In this document: piece after piece, positions 20,012-29,105 of the stretch | Numbering within the stretch: the first letter of the stretch is position 1 | Layout: every line of letters begins with the position of its first letter | NCBI GenBank assembly: GCA_902786355.1 | Contig: CADABZ010000010.1 | Coordinates: 115,907 to 179,906, forward strand | Reading direction: 5' to 3' | Length of the DNA stretch: 64,000 bases | DNA from: an uncultured Eubacteriales bacterium | GTDB lineage: Bacteria; Bacillota; Clostridia; Peptostreptococcales; Anaerovoracaceae | The notes under the pieces: model-generated | Databases searched by the model: none | What the model was told of the DNA's origin: nothing | What the model saw: only the letters and a program-made list of their open reading frames with translations | Program-made: the position numbers and the translations under genes

Positions 20012-20620
20012 TCAGAGTTCCACGAACGCTTTGAGTATCTTCATTCCTACTGCTCCGCTTTTCTCCGGATGGAACTGACAGCCGTATACATTGCCGTTTG
20101 CGGCAGCAGCCGTCAGTTCAGCGCCGTATTCTGTAACAGCAAGCACGGACTCATCACAGTCTGCTGCGTAGTAAGAATGTACGAAATATACGTAATCGCC
20201 CTCTTCGATGTATTTGAAGAGCGGGGATTCCTTCCTGAATCTGAGCAGATTCCATCCGATGTGCGGGATCTTGTATCCCTCAGGGATGACATCAGATATC
20301 GGTCTGACATTGCCATGGATCAGGCCGAGGCCTTCGTGCTCGCCATATTCGAAGCCTTTATCGAACATCAGCTGCATCCCGAGACATATTCCCATGATCG
20401 GTTTGCCGGCAGCTGCTTCTTTCTTGACTACATCTGCCATGCCGGATTCTCTGAGCTTTCTGGCAGCATCTTCAAAAGCGCCTACGCCCGGCAGGATGAT
20501 CCTGTCGCAGTCAGCTATCACTTTCTCGTCTGCGGTCACAACGGCTTCAGCGCCGATCTCTTTCAGTGAACTTTTGAGCGAGAAGAGATTTCCCACTCCG
20601 TAATCAATTATCGCGATCAT
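20012..20620 (-). CDS. hisH: Imidazole glycerol phosphate synthase glutaminase subunit HisH
   Basis: A 202-residue class I glutamine amidotransferase that supplies ammonia to HisF. The nucleophile cysteine is in MGICLGMQLMFD near residue 80, and the histidine and glutamate are in GCQFHPEKSG near residue 186. IIDYGVGNLFSLKSS at the start is typical. The start follows AGGAGG, ten bases after hisB. Confidence 0.97.
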   Translation of the reverse strand: MIAIIDYGVGNLFSLKSSLKEIGAEAVVTADEKVIADCDRIILPGVGAFEDAARKLRESGMADVVKKEAAAGKPIMGICLGMQLMFDKGFEYGEHEGLGLIHGNVRPISDVIPEGYKIPHIGWNLLRFRKESPLFKYIEEGDYVYFVHSYYAADCDESVLAVTEYGAELTAAAANGNVYGCQFHPEKSGAVGMKILKAFVEL

Positions 20621-20629
20621 CTGTTCCTC

Positions 20630-21217
20630 CTATAGAAGCCCTTTTGTAGACGGGATCTCACCGGCAAAATCGCGGTCGACAGACACAGCCTGCCTCAGCG
20701 AGCGGGCAGCGGATTTGAATGTTCCTTCTATGATGTGGTGCGAGTTGGTGCCGGCAAGCTGCCTGATGTGCAGTGTGACCCGGGCATTTCTGACGAATCC
20801 GAGCCAGAACTCTTCGACCAGCTCAGTGTCAAAGGTCCCGACTTTTTCTGTCGGTATCTCCAGTCCGTAAGCCAGATAATCTCTTCCGGAAATATCGATG
20901 GCCGTCATGATAAGCGCCTCATCCATCGGAAGTATGCAGTCACCATATCTGCGGATCCCCCTCTTGTCGCCGATCGCTTCAGCAAAAGCCTGTCCAAGCG
21001 CGATGCCGACATCCTCCACGGTGTGGTGGTCATCCACATAGTTGTCGCCTTTTGCATTGACAGAGAGGTCAAACCTTGCGTGCTTCGCAAGCAGCGTCAG
21101 CATATGATCAAGAAATCCTACTCCTGTATCTATGTCGCTTGCGCCCCTCCCGTCCAGATCGAGGGTCAGGGTGATGTCAGTTTCTGCAGTTATTCTGCTG
21201 ATCTCAGAAGTTCTCAT
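20630..21217 (-). CDS. hisB: Imidazoleglycerol-phosphate dehydratase
   Basis: A 195-residue monofunctional dehydratase for the sixth step. Manganese-site motifs are visible: GFLDHMLTLLAKHA near residue 33, DDHHTVEDVGIALGQA near residue 60 and TNSHHIIEGTFKS near residue 155. There is no fused phosphatase domain, so the pathway needs a separate histidinol-phosphatase. The one in this operon is broken. The stop overlaps the hisB-hisC junction by four bases. Confidence 0.97.
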   Translation of the reverse strand: MRTSEISRITAETDITLTLDLDGRGASDIDTGVGFLDHMLTLLAKHARFDLSVNAKGDNYVDDHHTVEDVGIALGQAFAEAIGDKRGIRRYGDCILPMDEALIMTAIDISGRDYLAYGLEIPTEKVGTFDTELVEEFWLGFVRNARVTLHIRQLAGTNSHHIIEGTFKSAARSLRQAVSVDRDFAGEIPSTKGLL

Positions 21218-22290
21218 AACGTCTCCTCCAGTTCTTCTCTCAGGACTTCTCTGACCTCCCTGAGAAGTATATCCATCTGTTCTCTTGAGCCTATCGTTAT
21301 CCTGTTGTAATCGGCTATGAGAGGCTTGTCCCAGTGGCGTATGATGACGCCTCTTTCTCTGAGCTTGCGGAATATCGTCTCTCCGCTCAGCTTTGGGTGC
21401 CTTACGAAGATGAAGTTGGCCGTAGAATCTGTCATCTCAAAACCGAGTTCTCTGAGTGCTCCGACCGTATACTCCCTGTTCTCCATGACTGTCCTGCAGT
21501 GCGCACGGTTGATCTCATCATGCTCAAGAGATGCTATTCCCGCTGCCATGGCAAGCCTGTCTATATTGTACGGATTGGTCGAGTACCTGATCGCGTTGAG
21601 ATCTGCGATGATATCTCTGCAGGCGATGCCGTAACCGAGCCTCATACCTGCCATTGACCTTGACTTGGAGAAGGTCTGGACAACAAGCAGGTTGTCATAT
21701 TTCTCCACAAGGGGTACAGCAGACTCTGTTCCGAAATCCACGTATGCTTCATCTATTACAACGACGTTGTCCGGATTGTGCTTAAGTATATCCTCGATCT
21801 GCGCCCTGCTGAGAGGAACACCCGTCGGGGCATTAGGATTAGCTATGAATACAGTGCCTTCCGCGTCATAGTAATCCGCAGGATCGATGCTGAAGTCTTC
21901 CCTGAGAGGTATCTCTCTGAAGCCGATACCGGTTATATCCGCAAAAACCGGATAAAAACCATATGTCAGCTGCGGGAACACTGCAGGTTTTTGGCCGTCG
22001 CAGTATGCCATAAATGCAAAATACAGAGTTTCATCCGATCCGTTGTTGCAGATGACTTCGTCAGGATCCACTCCCATCACGCGGGCGATCTGTTTCCGGA
22101 GCTCCGTGCTGTCCGGATCAGGATACAGCTGCAGCGACTCAGCCGCTGCCCTGACAGCCTCTGCGACCTCAGGTATAGGCGGGAAAGGAGACTCATTGGT
22201 ATTGAGCTTGGTCAGGATCTGAGTCTTAGGCTGCTCTCCCGGAGTATATGGTTCAAGATTATCGAATTTACTGCTTAGAAATCTGCTCAT
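21214..22290 (-). CDS. hisC: Histidinol-phosphate aminotransferase
   Basis: A 358-residue fold-type I PLP aminotransferase that converts imidazole-acetol phosphate to histidinol phosphate. NPNAPTGVPLSR near residue 150, VIDEAYVDFG near residue 174 and the PLP lysine in VVQTFSKSRSMAGMRLGYG near residue 209 are present. The length matches the family. It lies between hisD and hisB in the operon. Confidence 0.96.
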   Translation of the reverse strand: MSRFLSSKFDNLEPYTPGEQPKTQILTKLNTNESPFPPIPEVAEAVRAAAESLQLYPDPDSTELRKQIARVMGVDPDEVICNNGSDETLYFAFMAYCDGQKPAVFPQLTYGFYPVFADITGIGFREIPLREDFSIDPADYYDAEGTVFIANPNAPTGVPLSRAQIEDILKHNPDNVVVIDEAYVDFGTESAVPLVEKYDNLLVVQTFSKSRSMAGMRLGYGIACRDIIADLNAIRYSTNPYNIDRLAMAAGIASLEHDEINRAHCRTVMENREYTVGALRELGFEMTDSTANFIFVRHPKLSGETIFRKLRERGVIIRHWDKPLIADYNRITIGSREQMDILLREVREVLREELEETL

Positions 22291-22313
22291 AGTCCGCTTT
22301 CCTTTTTTCGGTT

Positions 22314-23627
22314 TCAGTTCTTCTCGCCACGGATCAGCACGCTTCTTGCGTGTCCCGTGAGTCCTTCCTTGCGGGCAAATGCCGCGATATCTGCACTGAC
22401 TCCGGCAAGCGCCTTGCCAGTGTAATAAGTATACTGCATCTTTTTGACGAAATCGTCGACCGACAGAGGATTAGAGAATCTTGCCGTTCCGCTTGTCGGA
22501 AGTGTGTGGTTAGGTCCTGCAAAATAATCTCCGAGTGCTTCCGGGCAGTTTCTGCCGAGGAAGATCGATCCTGCATGCTTAACACTGTCGAGTATATCGA
22601 ACGGATCATCGACACAGAGCTCCAGGTGCTCAGGTGCTATCTCGTTGGATATTTCGATCGCCTGCTGTATATCCTCAGCGATGATGATCTTGCCGTTCTT
22701 CTCTATGGACGCTCTTGCGATCTTCTCTCTCTCCAGCTTTCCAAGCTGTGTCTCTATCGAGGCAGCGACCGCCTTCGCCAGCTCTGCAGAGTCAGTGACA
22801 AGTACGGCACTGGCGTTTTTGTCATGTTCAGCCTGAGAGAGCATGTCTGCCGCAACTACATCCGGATCGCTTTTGCCGTCGGATATAACGAGGATCTCGC
22901 TTGGTCCTGCGATCATGTCGATGGACACCTTGCCGTATACCTGATGCTTTGCCTCTGCGACAAAAGCATTTCCCGGTCCGACGATCTTATCTACAGCCGG
23001 GATAGATTCTGTGCCGTAAGCCAGAGCGGCTATCGCCTGGGCTCCGCCCGTCTTGAAGATGCGGATGCATCCGCTGCCATGCACTTCTTCCTGTGCTACC
23101 GAAGCAGCAGCGATTATTGCCGGATTGATGGTGCCGTCAGCATCAGGCGGAGTGACCATTATGATCTCGCGGCATCCTGCGATCAGAGCCGGTATGGAGT
23201 CCATGAGGACTGTTGACGGATAAGCGGCTGTGCCGCCGGGTACATACAGCCCCGCTCTCTCAAGAGGCACGACCTTCTGCCCGATGACGACGCCCGGCGT
23301 GTCGTTGATGATAAAGCTGTTTCTGACCTGCCTGCTGTGGAATTTCACGATATTCGCAGCCGATCTTCTGAGCACCGCCGTAAACCCCGGATCTGTCTCC
23401 CTGAGTTTCCTCAGGGCTGCTTCCTTCTCATCTTCTCCGAGCTCAAGCACGAAGCCTTCAGGATCGATCCCGTCAAACTTCGCGGCATAGCGGATTATGG
23501 CTTCATCTCCATTAGCTCTCACGTCTTCTATTATCTCTCTGACGATATCCGACACATCAGCCGTCGGCTCCGATCTTGCAAAGATCTCGTCAGCACTCAT
23601 TTCCGAGTAATCCATTATTCTTATCAT
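22314..23627 (-). CDS. hisD: Histidinol dehydrogenase
   Basis: A 437-residue NAD+-dependent dehydrogenase that performs the last two oxidations to histidine. Zinc and substrate residues are seen in KIVGPGNAFVAEAKHQVYG near residue 213, DMIAGPSEILVI near residue 237, SQAEHDKNA near residue 264 and GPNHTLPTSG near residue 365. Its length fits the family. It starts after a GGGGTGA-like site and is 38 bases from hisG. Confidence 0.97.
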   Translation of the reverse strand: MIRIMDYSEMSADEIFARSEPTADVSDIVREIIEDVRANGDEAIIRYAAKFDGIDPEGFVLELGEDEKEAALRKLRETDPGFTAVLRRSAANIVKFHSRQVRNSFIINDTPGVVIGQKVVPLERAGLYVPGGTAAYPSTVLMDSIPALIAGCREIIMVTPPDADGTINPAIIAAASVAQEEVHGSGCIRIFKTGGAQAIAALAYGTESIPAVDKIVGPGNAFVAEAKHQVYGKVSIDMIAGPSEILVISDGKSDPDVVAADMLSQAEHDKNASAVLVTDSAELAKAVAASIETQLGKLEREKIARASIEKNGKIIIAEDIQQAIEISNEIAPEHLELCVDDPFDILDSVKHAGSIFLGRNCPEALGDYFAGPNHTLPTSGTARFSNPLSVDDFVKKMQYTYYTGKALAGVSADIAAFARKEGLTGHARSVLIRGEKN

Positions 23628-23665
23628 TTCCAGTCACCCCTGTCTTATACCTGCTGTCTGAGTTT

Positions 23666-24289
23666 TCACTGCGCTTCCTGCAGTCTTCCGAGCAGCTCAC
23701 TGACAGCAGCGCTCTTGAAGTTGTAGCCTGATCTGTTGGCTATCAGCCTCGCGCTTATATCCATTATCTCCTCGTACACTACGAGGTTGTTCTCTTTGAG
23801 TGTGGTCCCCGTCTCGACTATGTCCACGATCACATCTGACAGTCCCAGTATAGGTGCGATCTCTATAGAGCCGTTCAGCTTGATGATATCTATATCCCTG
23901 CCGACAGATGCGTAATAGTCCTGCGCGATATTGACGAATTTTGTCGCTACCCTGAGAGGATACTCAGAGTCATCCGAGAAGCCCTTCGGTGCGGCGACCA
24001 CCATGCGGCATTTTCCTATGCCGAGGTCCTTCAGTTCATATACATTAGGATCGTATTCGAGCAGTATGTCCTTGCCGCAGGCGCCTATATCCGCTGCGCC
24101 GCGTTCGACATAGATCGGCACGTCAGACGGTTTTACCCAGAAATATCTGACGCACGCGTCTTTGCTCTCGAAGATAAGCTTGCGGCCTTCGAATATATCC
24201 GGACACCCGTAGCCTGCAGCTTCAAACATTTTATATACTTTTTCTCCCAGTCTGCCCTTAGGGAGTGCGACGTTGATCATAGTTCCCAA
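23666..24289 (-). CDS. hisG: ATP phosphoribosyltransferase, short catalytic form
   Basis: A 207-residue short-form HisG that begins histidine synthesis and depends on HisZ for regulation. The core INVALPKGRLGEKVYKMFE at the N-terminus and DVIVDIVETGTTLKENNL near residue 150, which binds PRPP, are present. The C-terminal regulatory domain of long HisG is absent. A TTG at 24289 has the better-placed AGAGGA site, while the ATG at 24280 gives the common MINVALPKG start, so the start is uncertain by three codons. Confidence 0.95.
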   Translation of the reverse strand: MGTMINVALPKGRLGEKVYKMFEAAGYGCPDIFEGRKLIFESKDACVRYFWVKPSDVPIYVERGAADIGACGKDILLEYDPNVYELKDLGIGKCRMVVAAPKGFSDDSEYPLRVATKFVNIAQDYYASVGRDIDIIKLNGSIEIAPILGLSDVIVDIVETGTTLKENNLVVYEEIMDISARLIANRSGYNFKSAAVSELLGRLQEAQ

Positions 24290-24304
24290 TTTACTGTCCT
24301 CTGT

Positions 24305-25294
24305 TTACCTGCTGAAGAATGATTCTATTGCCTGGTCGCCGGCTGTCCTGCCGAGGAGTCCCAGAGTATCCAGATACACCGCGAATCCTATAGCGCGCGA
24401 TTTCTTCTTCATCCTGCGCATCAGCCTGTCATATCTGCCTCCGACCAGAACGCACTCAGGTATACCGTCGATATATCCTTCAAAAGCCATTCCGTTGTAA
24501 TAGCTGGTATCGCCTATTATGGAGAAGTCCAGTATGATCCTGCCTTCTCTGCCGGCGTCTGAGCCTTCACAGAATATGTGGTCAAGCACATCCTGGAGTT
24601 CGGAGACTTCATCCTCTGCAGCAGTGCCTCTGCATATCTCTCTGAGCTGGCTCATGACCTGCTCCGGCTCGCCGTAGAGTCCGAGAAGGGCTGTCAGGGT
24701 CCTGCACTTTCCGGCAGGAATATCGCTCTGTCCGCACAGCCTTTCGATCTCGTGGATGTTCTTCTCGCCCGCAAGTTTCAGAAGCTCGCTCCGGGTGGCT
24801 TTGCTGTCGGTCATGTCTTCAACTATGAAAGTCAGAACGTCTATGTCTGAAATGCGCAGAACATAGTCATGCTCCTCGGCTACTATAGCGAGGCTCTGCT
24901 CCGCAAGCCTTATGACCTCTGCAGCTGCTTCATTGTCGGCAGCTCCTATGCACTCAAGCCCCATCTGCATGATCTCGCGGAAGGAATTGGTCCTCTCCGA
25001 AACTCTGTATACATTCTCATCATAGAAGAGCTTGACCAGTTCGTCCGGCCTGTCTTTGTAGTTTCTGACTATCGAAAGTGTGACGTCCGGCTTGAGGGCT
25101 TTAAGTTTTCCGTTAGTATCTGTAAAAGTGATGACTCTGTCCGACAGCAGAAAGTCCTTATTCCTGCTGTACAGATCGTAGTCTTCGAATTTCCTCATTC
25201 TGTAGGATCTGTATCCCGCTCTGCTGTACAGAGTCCTGAGTGCAAACACCCTGCGTTCAGTACTCGTCAGCACACTCTGATCATATTGCATCAT
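24305..25294 (-). CDS. hisZ: ATP phosphoribosyltransferase regulatory subunit
   Basis: A 329-residue histidyl-tRNA synthetase-like protein without tRNA charging function, forming the octameric HisG-HisZ enzyme and sensing histidine. Class II synthetase-like segments are seen: FEDYDLYSRNK near residue 37, LKPDVTLSIVRNY near residue 69 and YYNGMAFEGYIDGIPE near residue 268, followed by LVGGRYDRL. Its place as first gene of the operon before short hisG supports HisZ over HisS. A promoter lies about 80 bases upstream. Confidence 0.94.
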   Translation of the reverse strand: MMQYDQSVLTSTERRVFALRTLYSRAGYRSYRMRKFEDYDLYSRNKDFLLSDRVITFTDTNGKLKALKPDVTLSIVRNYKDRPDELVKLFYDENVYRVSERTNSFREIMQMGLECIGAADNEAAAEVIRLAEQSLAIVAEEHDYVLRISDIDVLTFIVEDMTDSKATRSELLKLAGEKNIHEIERLCGQSDIPAGKCRTLTALLGLYGEPEQVMSQLREICRGTAAEDEVSELQDVLDHIFCEGSDAGREGRIILDFSIIGDTSYYNGMAFEGYIDGIPECVLVGGRYDRLMRRMKKKSRAIGFAVYLDTLGLLGRTAGDQAIESFFSR

Positions 25295-25374
25295 CGTCCC
25301 CGTTCTCTGTCTTTTGTATATATTCCGGTCCTGTCAGAAGAGCCTGAAACGGCTCATTCTGTATTGTCTCCGTC

Positions 25375-25403
25375 ACTTTACCACGCTAAATCGCTAAAGT
25401 CAA
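25375..25403 (-). promoter_or_regulatory. Sigma-A promoter of the his operon
   Basis: On the minus strand TTGACT (25403-25398) and TAAAGT (25380-25375) are 17 bases apart. The leader of about 75 bases contains a small GAGCC-loop-GGCTC hairpin. No T-box or histidine-rich leader peptide was seen. Confidence 0.7.
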
Positions 25404-25443
25404 CAACTGGCTTGTATTTCTGAAGATGCCAGAGTGCGGACCA

Positions 25444-26868
25444 TCATTTGCGGCTTCCGCCGTCCTGATTTCTGCGGGGTTTTCTGCCCATCTTCCTCGC
25501 ATATCCCAGGACCTGCTTAAGCGCTGACTCCTTGTCTGTTCCTGCAAGTCTCAGCTTGTGAGCGTACTCCAGAAGCTCGCCGAAATACTCTCCGGGCTCA
25601 AGCCCTGCTTCGATCAGATCCCTGCCCATCACATAAGGCTTCGCCATAGTCTCTCTGTATGCTTCAAGCCTCTCTCTGAGAAACTCACTGTCGCCGGAGA
25701 ATCTGTCTGTCCCTGAGAATACCGGGCGGTCCGCCTGTGCAAAATATATAAGATCCTCCGGAGCCGCCGCTGCATCGTACATCCGGTTGGTCGATTTCAG
25801 TGACGGTTTCGTATACGCTGCAACATTAGGTCTCATGTGAAGAGGGACCATGTTGAGCACATACTCAGCTGCAGCCTTTTCCCCCGTGAGACGGCCCAGA
25901 AACGCCTCTACAAGCGGTATGCCTTTTATCTCATGCTCATACGCATGTATCCGCCCTTTGATGAACTCAGTCGTCACGATCTTGCCCATATCATGAGTGA
26001 GCGCCAGCAGCATAAAAGCGTAAGGATCTGACACGCGGTCTCTGAAAACTGCTGCGCGGTCGATGACCTCCATAGTGTGGATCCACACATCACCTTCCGG
26101 ATGGAATACAGGATCCTGCTCGAGTCCGATCATCGCCTTCAGCTCAGGAAACCACACGTCAAGCTGATCCATGACGCGAAGCGACTCGAAGAACACCGAA
26201 GGCTTCGGAGCTTTGAGCAGAGCCTTCTTCATCTCTTCCTCGACTCTCTCCCTGCTCAGGCCGGACAGGTCTATCGTGCGGCAAAGCCTGACAGTCTCCG
26301 GGGCGATCTCAAAACCGAATCTTGCCGCAAACTGCGCAGCTCTGAGGACTCTCAGCGGATCTTCTCCGAAAGTCCTGTCATCTATATGTCTTATCACTCC
26401 TTTGAGGTCTTCGATCCCTCCGAAGTGATCTGTTATCTCTCCTGTGAGCACATCCTGCATCAGCGCATTGATCGTAAAGTCCCTCCTGCGGGCTGCTTCA
26501 TATGTCCCGATAAAAGGATCGACTTCCACCTCAAAGTCTCTGTGCCCCCGCGCTTTACCCTGCAGCTCTGCGTCTGTCACTACAGGCCTTTCCCTGCGCG
26601 GCATAGCTATATCTATATCCTCTCCGCGCAGTGAATATATGCCGAAGCTCTGGCCGAAAGATATAGGATCTCCGATGTCACCGAGGATCTGCAGAAGGTG
26701 CTCCGGCGTTATCCCGTGGATCTCGACATCCACGTCCTTGTTGTCGATCCCGAGGAGTCTGTCGCGCACAAAACCGCCGACGTAGTATGCTCTTCCGCCG
26801 GCTTCTGCTGCCTTCTCCGCGATACGCGCCGCTATATTTTCTACACGTGACGTTCTATTACTATCCAT
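25444..26868 (-). CDS. cca: CCA tRNA nucleotidyltransferase / poly(A) polymerase family, with HD domain
   Basis: A 474-residue class II nucleotidyltransferase that most likely adds or repairs the tRNA 3' CCA end. RAYYVGGFVRDRLLGIDNKDVDVE near residue 26 holds the GG and DxD catalytic motifs. RRRDFTINAL near residue 127 and GEDPLRVLRAAQFAARF near residue 167 follow. An HD phosphohydrolase domain is centred on LALTHDMGKIV near residue 290, as in the HD-containing bacterial enzymes. It overlaps the ylmH stop by 28 bases, so translation is coupled. Confidence 0.93.
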   Translation of the reverse strand: MDSNRTSRVENIAARIAEKAAEAGGRAYYVGGFVRDRLLGIDNKDVDVEIHGITPEHLLQILGDIGDPISFGQSFGIYSLRGEDIDIAMPRRERPVVTDAELQGKARGHRDFEVEVDPFIGTYEAARRRDFTINALMQDVLTGEITDHFGGIEDLKGVIRHIDDRTFGEDPLRVLRAAQFAARFGFEIAPETVRLCRTIDLSGLSRERVEEEMKKALLKAPKPSVFFESLRVMDQLDVWFPELKAMIGLEQDPVFHPEGDVWIHTMEVIDRAAVFRDRVSDPYAFMLLALTHDMGKIVTTEFIKGRIHAYEHEIKGIPLVEAFLGRLTGEKAAAEYVLNMVPLHMRPNVAAYTKPSLKSTNRMYDAAAAPEDLIYFAQADRPVFSGTDRFSGDSEFLRERLEAYRETMAKPYVMGRDLIEAGLEPGEYFGELLEYAHKLRLAGTDKESALKQVLGYARKMGRKPRRNQDGGSRK

Positions 26869-27602
26869 ATGCGGCCTTTCTTCGACTCTCCTCCTACCTC
26901 CCGCAGCACCGCCTTGCCTTTGCCTCTGAGAACGAGCGACGAGCCTTCCTCCACGCGTGCGTCAGGCTTCAGGCACTCAATGTGATCAACGCTGACGATA
27001 CCTCCGCGGATGGCTTCCGCTGCTTTTGCCCGTGACAGTCTGAATGCCGAGGATATGACTGTGTCAAGGCGGCAGGACGGTACGGTATCTCTGATGATCT
27101 CGGTGCGGATCTCAGGCACTTTCAGTTCAGTGAGCGGCACGACTTTTGCCGTGATGTGAGTCCTTCCCGCCTGGGTATACTCGCTGAGGAGAAAATCTGC
27201 GATCTCAGGCACGATGATGACATCAGCGCCGTCAGGTCTGACGAGTATGTCGCCGGTGACGCTGCGGTCTATGCCGAGTCCGAGGAGCGAACCGAGATAG
27301 TCGCGGTGGGTAAGCTCCCGTGATATAGAAGGCTTGCTGATCCTGAGGACTTCAAGAAGGCCCTCTGCGGCTTCATCCTGCGTCATCGGAAGGTCGGCGG
27401 GAACGCATATGAGCATCCTCCGCTCAGCCCCGTCATATCCTCCGTAGAGAAACGTCTTCACATCGGAGGCCTTCCTCATCACAGACTTCGCGAGAGCCTG
27501 CTCATGCGAATCGAGCAGTCCCGTTGAGGTCACATAGTAACCGTCACGGCACTGCCTGATCTTGTCTTCTATTCTCGAGATCACCAGTTCATCGTGCGTC
27601 AT
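26841..27602 (-). CDS. ylmH: YlmH-like S4-domain RNA-binding protein
   Basis: A 253-residue homologue of the Bacillus YlmH family, known for a role in rescue of stalled ribosomes. The N-terminal part has the YlmH YGGYDGAERRMLICVP pattern near residue 53 and GLGIDRSVTGDIL near residue 108. The C-terminal S4 domain starts near residue 180 with SCRLDTVISSAFRLSRAKAAE. In most Bacillota ylmH sits beside division genes. Here it lies between a tiny membrane gene, whose stop it overlaps, and cca. Confidence 0.9.
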   Translation of the reverse strand: MTHDELVISRIEDKIRQCRDGYYVTSTGLLDSHEQALAKSVMRKASDVKTFLYGGYDGAERRMLICVPADLPMTQDEAAEGLLEVLRISKPSISRELTHRDYLGSLLGLGIDRSVTGDILVRPDGADVIIVPEIADFLLSEYTQAGRTHITAKVVPLTELKVPEIRTEIIRDTVPSCRLDTVISSAFRLSRAKAAEAIRGGIVSVDHIECLKPDARVEEGSSLVLRGKGKAVLREVGGESKKGRIWIVIERHV

Positions 27603-27676
27603 TTCCTCTCAAGGAATTTGTTCACGACGTATGCGACCAGCAGTCCTATCATTGCTGCTATAAGTGCTCTGCTCAT
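27599..27676 (-). CDS. 25-residue single-span membrane peptide
   Basis: A small open frame encodes MSRALIAAMIGLLVAYVVNK followed by FLERK. It has a GGGAGG site five bases before the ATG, and its TGA overlaps the ylmH ATG by four bases. The peptide is one hydrophobic helix with basic ends, so it should sit in the membrane with a short cytoplasmic tail. The strong ribosome site and tight coupling on both sides support real translation. No family is recognised, and the function is unknown. It may simply couple translation into ylmH. Confidence 0.6.
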   Translation of the reverse strand: MSRALIAAMIGLLVAYVVNKFLERK

Positions 27677-27712
27677 TGTATCCCTCCCTGTTTGCTCTGA
27701 TACCTGACTTCT

Positions 27713-28951
27713 CTAAAATGCGAAGTTGCCGTCTCTGAATACCGGAACTTCTTCTCCGTCATGCGTTACTCCCGTAATCTCAAGATCCGGCGAGCCGATC
27801 ATGAAGTCTACATGTGTCATCGAGAAATTGACGCCTCTTGCCTTCAGCTCCTCTTCTGTCATGTTATCTGCGCCTTTTATAAGCGGATATGCCTCTCCGA
27901 AAGCGAAGTGGCAGGATGCATTCTCGTCGAAAAGCGTGTTAAGGAAGAGTATCCCCGATCTGCTTATAGGCGAATCATACGGAACAAGTGCGACTTCGCC
28001 AAAATACGACGCACCCTCATCGACACTTATGGCGTCTTTCAGCACTTCTTCGAATTTATCCGCATGAGCCTCTGTGATCTTTCCGTCCCTGACTTCAAAG
28101 ACGATGCCTTCTATCAGGTGCCCGTTGTGACTCAGCGGCTTTGTTGCAACAAGTCTGCCGTTGATCCCGTCTCTCTTAGGAAGAGTGAAGACTTCCTCTG
28201 TAGGTATATTGGCCGAAAACATCGTCCCGTCAGCGCCTTTTTCCTCACCGCCGGCCCAGTAGTGGCCTTCAGGCAGCTCCACTGTTATATCTGTTCCCGC
28301 GGAATTCTTATATATCAGCTTAGCGAAATCATAGCGGTTAAGTATCTCCACATGCCTCTGAAGCTCATCAGAATGCGCTTTCCAGGCTTCAACAGCATCA
28401 TCGCCGTCTACTCTGCAGGCACTCAGGATCTCTTCCCAGAGTTTTTCCTGTGCCTCCTGCTCATCCATTTCCGGGAAGACTGCTTTTGCCCATGCAGCAG
28501 TCGGCACAGAGCAGACGCACCACGGAAATTCGCTCTTCATCTCGCGCTCGCGGAATGCTTTGAGCTCTCTTCCCGATGCTATCTGAGCCCTCCTGATACG
28601 GTCCGGATCCACGCCTTTTAGGCTCTCCGGATCCTCTGCATAGATGCTGAGCCAGCCGGCTCCTTCCTCCGAGAGTATATCGCAGAAGTCTTTTTCCCAT
28701 GGGTTCACTCTGTCAAATACTTCGTCGGCAGCGCACAGATATTTCATGCGGGTGAGGCCGTCGTCTCTCCATCTCAGCAGGACTTCCGCGCAGCCGGCCT
28801 CATAGGCTTCAGTCGCGCAGAGCCTTGCAAAATCAGCGCACTCCACCGGGCATGTGATGGCGAGTCTCTGCCCTTTTTTCAGGTTTATTCCTGATCTGAC
28901 AAGGAGCTTTGCATATTCTTTCTTAAGCGATTCAAGTCTGTTTCTGTCCAT
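27713..28951 (-). CDS. M29 family aminopeptidase
   Basis: A 412-residue metal-dependent aminopeptidase of the AmpS/PepS type, a cytoplasmic enzyme releasing N-terminal residues. Metal ligands of the family are visible: glutamates in NIPTEEVFTLP near residue 246, a histidine in GHLIEG, CHFAFGEAY near residue 347, and the terminal STHVD-like segment SMTHVDFMIGSPDLEITG near residue 380. The ATG at 28951 follows TTGGAGAAC and is preferred over an upstream TTG. It is probably the first gene of an operon with the membrane peptide, ylmH and cca. Confidence 0.92.
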   Translation of the reverse strand: MDRNRLESLKKEYAKLLVRSGINLKKGQRLAITCPVECADFARLCATEAYEAGCAEVLLRWRDDGLTRMKYLCAADEVFDRVNPWEKDFCDILSEEGAGWLSIYAEDPESLKGVDPDRIRRAQIASGRELKAFREREMKSEFPWCVCSVPTAAWAKAVFPEMDEQEAQEKLWEEILSACRVDGDDAVEAWKAHSDELQRHVEILNRYDFAKLIYKNSAGTDITVELPEGHYWAGGEEKGADGTMFSANIPTEEVFTLPKRDGINGRLVATKPLSHNGHLIEGIVFEVRDGKITEAHADKFEEVLKDAISVDEGASYFGEVALVPYDSPISRSGILFLNTLFDENASCHFAFGEAYPLIKGADNMTEEELKARGVNFSMTHVDFMIGSPDLEITGVTHDGEEVPVFRDGNFAF

Positions 28952-29055
28952 TATGTTCTCCAAATCTTCCAAGGCCGGTCACATACTTCAGTTTCTTCCG
29001 GAACACCTTTTATTTTTCTATAATAATACCTTGTTTCATTCCTGATAGCCAGTCA

Positions 29056-29064
29056 TGCTATAAT
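29056..29064 (+). promoter_or_regulatory. Extended -10 promoter for the serine dehydratase operon
   Basis: TGCTATAAT is a full extended -10 box, 42 bases before the sdaAB ATG. The -35 region is weak (TTCATT with 18-base spacing), as is common for extended -10 promoters. Confidence 0.65.
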
Positions 29065-29105
29065 GATTACAATTGTTTGAAAAACTATCACAGGAGGAGT
29101 ATTTG

